From: Treponema sp. UBA1240
GTDB taxonomy: Bacteria; Spirochaetota; Spirochaetia; Treponematales; Treponemataceae
DNA: 8,320 nucleotides
Reading direction: 5' to 3'
Assembly: GCA_002308875.1 (NCBI GenBank)
Contig: DBWK01000014.1
Span: 169-8,488 of the forward strand
Shown: in pieces, positions 5,898-8,320 of the stretch
Position numbering within the stretch: the first letter of the stretch is position 1
Layout of the letters: every line of letters starts with the position of its first letter
The notes under the pieces: generated by a model
What the model was told of the DNA's origin: nothing
The model's input: only the letters and a program-made list of their open reading frames with translations
Database searches by the model: none
Made by a program: the position numbers and the translations under genes

Positions 5898-6076
5898 GAT
5901 TTCCAGATGGACGAAAAATCATATCTTCAACTAATGCTACAGATATTGCTTTCGCTGGCACCCTGAGCGGAAAGCCGTTCCTCTCCATGTTCGTCAATGC
6001 TTTCCGCTCAGGGACCTACCAGCTACGCAATATCTGTAAAAGGCTGGCAGGTTGCATTTTTCATCATCTGTAAATC
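5898..6076. repeat. Long imperfect inverted repeat, possible structured RNA
   Basis: Paired blocks, outside to inside: GATTT (5898-5902) with AAATC (6072-6076); CAGATG (5904-5909) with CATCTG (6065-6070); GAAAAAT (5913-5919) with ATTTTTC (6056-6062); TACAGATATTGC (5938-5949) with GCAATATCTGTA (6027-6038); GCTGG (5954-5958) with CCAGC (6019-6023); CCCTGAGCGGAAAGC (5961-5975) with GCTTTCCGCTCAGGG (5999-6013). This gives 50 perfect pairs around a 23-base loop, with an 18/17-base internal bubble between blocks three and four. It could be a non-coding RNA on either strand, a regulatory hairpin upstream of the sigma operon, or a small non-autonomous mobile element. No clear target-site duplication or plus-strand terminator supports one choice. 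Confidence 0.8.
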
Positions 6077-6087
6077 CGTAACCAGAC

Positions 6088-6126
6088 AAAAAAAAGCCGC
6101 ACTTCATGATTAAGAAATGCGGCTTT
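6088..6126 (-). terminator. Intrinsic terminator of the lipoprotein gene
   Basis: On the minus strand AAAGCCGCA (6126-6118) pairs with TGCGGCTTT (6101-6093), a 9-bp stem extended by three more pairs after one mismatch, and leads into eight T (plus-strand A at 6088-6095). In the plus direction only three T follow, so it should act on minus-strand transcripts only. Confidence 0.9.
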
Positions 6127-6206
6127 CGGTCACACCGGAAACAATTCCGGCATAAGACGATAAGTATTATTTGTGTTCGAAAAACTTCAGTTTTCCGAAC
6201 TACCTA

Positions 6207-7190
6207 TTACTCAGCAGTTGCTTCCGGATAAACGACTGTCATATCGTCTGCGTTGCAGTACCAAAGAGTTCTAAGACGAGGAAGAACAGACTGTACAGAC
6301 TGTATTACAAAATCAACAGCTTTATCATTGAAGTCGTAATTATTCAGGAATGTAGCCGGATCATCTGTATTTGTAAGGAATTCTGTACCAAAATTGCTGT
6401 ATCTTGTATTCTTCTTGATATTAGCATCTCCCTGATCCGTCATAGCCTCACAAACAACTTCACCGGTTGCATTGTTGATGAGCTTGTAGTTGCAAAGCAC
6501 ATCGTAGAACATGTAAACATCGCCAGCCTGTTTAAGATGTCTTCTGTCATCATCCCAGTAATCCTTGAGGTATCCGTCTCCCTGATCAAAATCGATGACC
6601 TGATAAACCGTAGCGTCAAGCTTGTAGTACACATCAAGAGTATAATCAGCCGCAGCAGGATCATCTGCAAGTACGAATGTCGGAGGTATAACCGTTCCGC
6701 CCGCAACGAGCACTGGCTCATAAGGATATGTCTCATAGTCGAAATCTGCAGGAGCCGTTGAGAAAAGAGCTTTCTGATCATCTGGATTTGGCTGGAAATA
6801 TGTAGCCTTGTCCAAAGTCAAATAATATTCAAAAAGCCCCTCAACCTGATCCTTAAGGAACTCAGGAGTTACACCACCTCTGCGGAAAGGTGAATAATAG
6901 ATTGTTCCAATTGTCGCGCCACCGTTAATAGAGAAATAATCCTCGAATTTTTCCTCGATGAAATCATTTGTGAAAGGTGAGTTTACGATATCTTCCGGCT
7001 CCATTTCCCAAAGAATCTCAAAATTAGGATCTACATTAACTGCAAGCGTTGACCCAACAGGAATGTTTGCTATTGCAGCTGGCATAGTCATAGTTTTTTT
7101 TGCTGTGAGGACACCACCTTCTGTATCAAGACATGATGCGCACAAAAGCAAAGCTGCAACTAAAACGAAAAGTAAACTAAGTTTTTTCAT
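6207..7190 (-). CDS. Probable lipoprotein, function unknown
   Basis: A 327-residue exported protein that I do not recognise. It starts with Lys-Lys, a hydrophobic core and L-L-L-C-A-S-C at 14-20; C20 is the likely lipidated cysteine, with a lipobox looser than the Gram-negative rule, as is common in spirochaetes. The mature part is acidic and rich in Asp, Tyr, Phe and Pro, with no transmembrane segment and no catalytic motif I can name. Residues about 165-260 look beta-rich (D-Y-T-L-D-V-Y-Y-K-L, V-Y-M-F-Y-D-V-L-C-N-Y-K-L). GGAGG stands ten bases before the ATG. The gene is alone, with its own terminator, and a perfect 14-bp palindrome lies 29-42 bases before the start and may control it. Confidence 0.8.
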   Translation of the reverse strand: MKKLSLLFVLVAALLLCASCLDTEGGVLTAKKTMTMPAAIANIPVGSTLAVNVDPNFEILWEMEPEDIVNSPFTNDFIEEKFEDYFSINGGATIGTIYYSPFRRGGVTPEFLKDQVEGLFEYYLTLDKATYFQPNPDDQKALFSTAPADFDYETYPYEPVLVAGGTVIPPTFVLADDPAAADYTLDVYYKLDATVYQVIDFDQGDGYLKDYWDDDRRHLKQAGDVYMFYDVLCNYKLINNATGEVVCEAMTDQGDANIKKNTRYSNFGTEFLTNTDDPATFLNNYDFNDKAVDFVIQSVQSVLPRLRTLWYCNADDMTVVYPEATAE

Positions 7191-7218
7191 TATTAATTAA
7201 CCTCCGAAAAAACAATAC

Positions 7219-7232
7219 GGAACATATGTTCC
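7219..7232. promoter_or_regulatory. Perfect 14-bp palindrome, LexA-box-like
   Basis: GGAACATATGTTCC is fully symmetric and contains GAAC-N4-GTTC, the core of the Gram-positive LexA (SOS) box, here with the ATAT centre often seen in strong Bacillus sites. It lies 29-42 bases before the lipoprotein start, where a repressor would block transcription. The outer bases (G/C in place of C/G) differ from the Bacillus optimum. Another dimeric repressor could equally use it. Confidence 0.5.
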
Positions 7233-7444
7233 AAATAAAAAAATAGAACTAAAAAACTACTTTCGATGTTTCTGAGCTCTTCATACTTTATTCTAACATA
7301 TCGTAATTCGAATTTCTTATGAAGGAAAAAATTTTTCAAAAAAACTTAAGATTTCGTTTAGTTATATTCTATATTTCTTTATATTCGAATTATTCAATTC
7401 TTGATTGCCATATACCGCATCATATTCATTATTTTCTCTTCCAC

Positions 7445-7473
7445 TTGCAAGAATTTTTAATATGGTTTAAGAT
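7445..7473 (+). promoter_or_regulatory. Candidate ilvE promoter
   Basis: TTGCAA (7445-7450), a 17-base spacer and TAAGAT (7468-7473) fit a sigma-70 promoter with four of six matches in each hexamer. Transcription would begin near 7480, leaving a leader of about 145 bases before ilvE. Confidence 0.35.
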
Positions 7474-7490
7474 TATTAAGTATTAGTAAA

Positions 7491-7610
7491 GTCACTCATG
7501 GGTCAGGTCATTCGCGATTGCTCGCGAATTAAATGACTCACGAACCAAGTCACTCGCGCGAAAACCACTGCGACGCGCAAAATCCGGGTCGCACAAATCG
7601 CGTTTTATCA
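7491..7610 (+). promoter_or_regulatory. GC-rich hairpin leader of ilvE
   Basis: An island of GC-rich sequence in AT-rich surroundings. ATTCGCGA (7510-7517) and TCGCGAAT (7522-7529) form a perfect 8-bp stem with a four-base loop. GCGCG (7556-7560) can pair with CGCGC (7574-7578), while TGCGAC (7569-7574) can pair with GTCGCA (7588-7593); these two share a base and so exclude each other. GTCACTC occurs at 7491 and 7549. Nothing resembles a T-box, and no hairpin is followed by a T-run, so classical attenuation is not shown. Confidence 0.4.
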
Positions 7611-7625
7611 ATAGGAGGCAAAAAA

Positions 7626-8320
7626 ATGAGCAAAGTTGATCTCGACTGGTCAAACCTTTCCTTTGGCTACATAAAGACAGCAAAAAGATACGTAGCTAAC
7701 TTCAAAAACGGCGCATGGGATAATGGAGCCCTTACAGATGACGACAAAGTTGTTATTTCTGAGTGCGCGGGCGTTCTGCAGTATGCGCAGACTTGTTTTG
7801 AGGGACTCAAAGCCTACACAACACAGGACGGAAGAATCGTTACGTTCCGCCCGGACTTGAACGGCGAGCGCATGGAAAACTCCTGCCGCCGCCTTGAAAT
7901 GCCTGTATTCCCAAAAGAAAAGTTCGTCCAGGCTGTTATCGAAACAGTAAAAGCCAACATAGATTACGTTCCTCCTTACGGAACAGGCGCAACGCTTTAT
8001 ATCCGCCCGTATATGTTCGGTTCAAGCCCGGTAATCGGAGTAAAACCAGCGGACGAATATCAGTTCCGCATTCTTGTTACACCGGTTGGTCCGTATTTCA
8101 AAGGCGGCGTAAAACCGATTACAGTGCGTCTTTCAGACCTTGACCGCGCCGCTCCGCACGGAACAGGCGATATTAAAGCCGGTCTTAACTACGCAATGAG
8201 CCTTTACAACATCGTAGATGCTCACAAGTGCGGTTTTGCAGAGAATATGTACACCGACCCTGCTACACACACATATATAGAAGAAACTGGTGGTGCAAAC
8301 ATCCTTTTCGTAACAAAAGA
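7626..8320 (+). CDS. ilvE: Branched-chain amino acid aminotransferase (partial)
   Basis: The first 231 residues of a fold-type IV PLP aminotransferase; the gene is cut by the window edge (family length is about 340-360). The enzyme transfers the amino group between 2-oxoglutarate/glutamate and the keto acids of leucine, isoleucine and valine in the cytoplasm, the last step of their synthesis and first of their breakdown. Family marks are Q-T-C-F-E-G-L-K-A-Y (55-64), L-Y-I-R-P-Y-M-F-G (124-132), and G-T-G-D-I-K-A-G-L-N-Y-A (179-190), in which K184 should bind PLP. E-E-T-G-G-A-N-I-L-F (219-228) matches the cofactor-binding region after it. The pattern fits the eukaryote-like type II BCATs. AGGAGG (7613-7618) stands seven bases before the ATG, which fixes the start. 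It is preceded by a hairpin-rich leader. Confidence 0.95.
   Translation, partial: MSKVDLDWSNLSFGYIKTAKRYVANFKNGAWDNGALTDDDKVVISECAGVLQYAQTCFEGLKAYTTQDGRIVTFRPDLNGERMENSCRRLEMPVFPKEKFVQAVIETVKANIDYVPPYGTGATLYIRPYMFGSSPVIGVKPADEYQFRILVTPVGPYFKGGVKPITVRLSDLDRAAPHGTGDIKAGLNYAMSLYNIVDAHKCGFAENMYTDPATHTYIEETGGANILFVTK

Larger units (their letters stand above)
5809..6206. other. Gene-free region upstream of the sigma operon
   Basis: These 398 bases carry no convincing gene. From right to left they hold a hairpin just after the lipoprotein stop (6176-6199), a second small hairpin CCGGAA-ACAA-TTCCGG (6135-6150), the lipoprotein terminator (6088-6126), a long imperfect inverted repeat (5898-6076), and palindromic sites next to the sigma start. 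A 19-codon frame begins at the ATG at 5907 on the plus strand but has only a poor ribosome site and lies inside the inverted repeat. Confidence 0.6.
7191..7490. other. AT-rich gene-free region between divergent genes
   Basis: This stretch separates the lipoprotein gene (leftward) from ilvE (rightward) and must contain both promoters. It is very AT-rich, with the palindromes GGAACATATGTTCC (7219-7232) and AATTCGAATT (7305-7314). A 55-codon frame runs from the ATG at 7319 to the TAG at 7484-7486 on the plus strand; it has no ribosome site and its composition simply follows the AT-rich DNA, so I do not call it a gene. Confidence 0.6.

Noticed and set aside
5907..5966. 19-codon hydrophobic peptide frame on the plus strand
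   Set aside because: Poor ribosome site, very short, and entirely within the left arm of the inverted repeat, whose sequence is better explained by pairing.
5898..6076. Integron attC site (Treponema can carry integrons)
   Set aside because: The ends lack the RYYYAAC and GTTRRRY core sites, and neighbouring genes are not arranged as cassettes.
5898..6076. Bacterial SRP (4.5S) RNA
   Set aside because: Neither strand shows the conserved apical GGAAG/GCAGCC-type motif.
6171..6761. Plus-strand 196-codon frame opposite the lipoprotein gene
   Set aside because: The opposite strand encodes a protein with a signal peptide, ribosome site and terminator; this frame has none and looks like antisense shadow.
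7491..7610. T-box or leader-peptide attenuator before ilvE
   Set aside because: No T-box consensus, no terminator with T-run, and the 12-codon frame is not rich in Leu, Ile or Val.
7492..7683. Minus-strand 63-codon frame across the ilvE start
   Set aside because: It overlaps the secure ilvE start and its ribosome site on the other strand and has no recognisable features.

Overview
The window reads as chromosomal sequence from a spirochaete, most likely a host-associated or rumen-type Treponema. This is inferred from a LytTR/DUF3021 regulator pair, a secreted caspase-like protein carrying surface repeats of the kind I associate with spirochaetes, a loose lipobox on one exported protein, and the overall codon style. 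No rRNA, tRNA, CRISPR array or transposase is visible, so the species is not fixed by the sequence.

Left part, plus strand (1-1843). A short GC-rich leader with small direct repeats precedes a gene for an exported, Gly/Phe/Cys-rich protein of unknown function (187-771). Next comes a two-gene unit with overlapping ends: a LytTR-type DNA-binding regulator starting at TTG (841-1350) and a four-helix DUF3021 membrane protein (1331-1774), closed by an intrinsic terminator. A facing terminator 35 bases further on ends the operon that comes from the right.

Centre, minus strand (5808 down to 1878). Three tightly packed genes form one operon: an ECF-like sigma factor, a single-pass membrane protein placed like an anti-sigma factor with a DUF4384-like outer domain, and an 833-residue exported caspase-like protein. 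That protein has a His/Cys dyad, an EF-hand-like loop, a beta-rich domain, an Ala/Gly linker, eight repeats of about 16 residues and a beta-rich C-terminus. The gene order suggests that an envelope signal releases the sigma factor and the exported protease is part of the response. This is the strongest candidate here for a poorly described system.

Upstream of the sigma gene lies a gene-free stretch (5809-6206) with a long imperfect inverted repeat (5898-6076). It could fold into a hairpin of about 180 nt with a nearly symmetric central bubble. The stretch also holds palindromes next to the sigma start and the terminator of the next gene.

Right part. A minus-strand gene encodes a probable lipoprotein of unknown function (6207-7190). 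A perfect 14-bp palindrome, GGAACATATGTTCC, lies just upstream of it and resembles the Gram-positive LexA box. An AT-rich gene-free stretch follows. Then a GC-rich hairpin leader precedes a strongly recognisable branched-chain aminotransferase gene (ilvE) that runs off the right edge.
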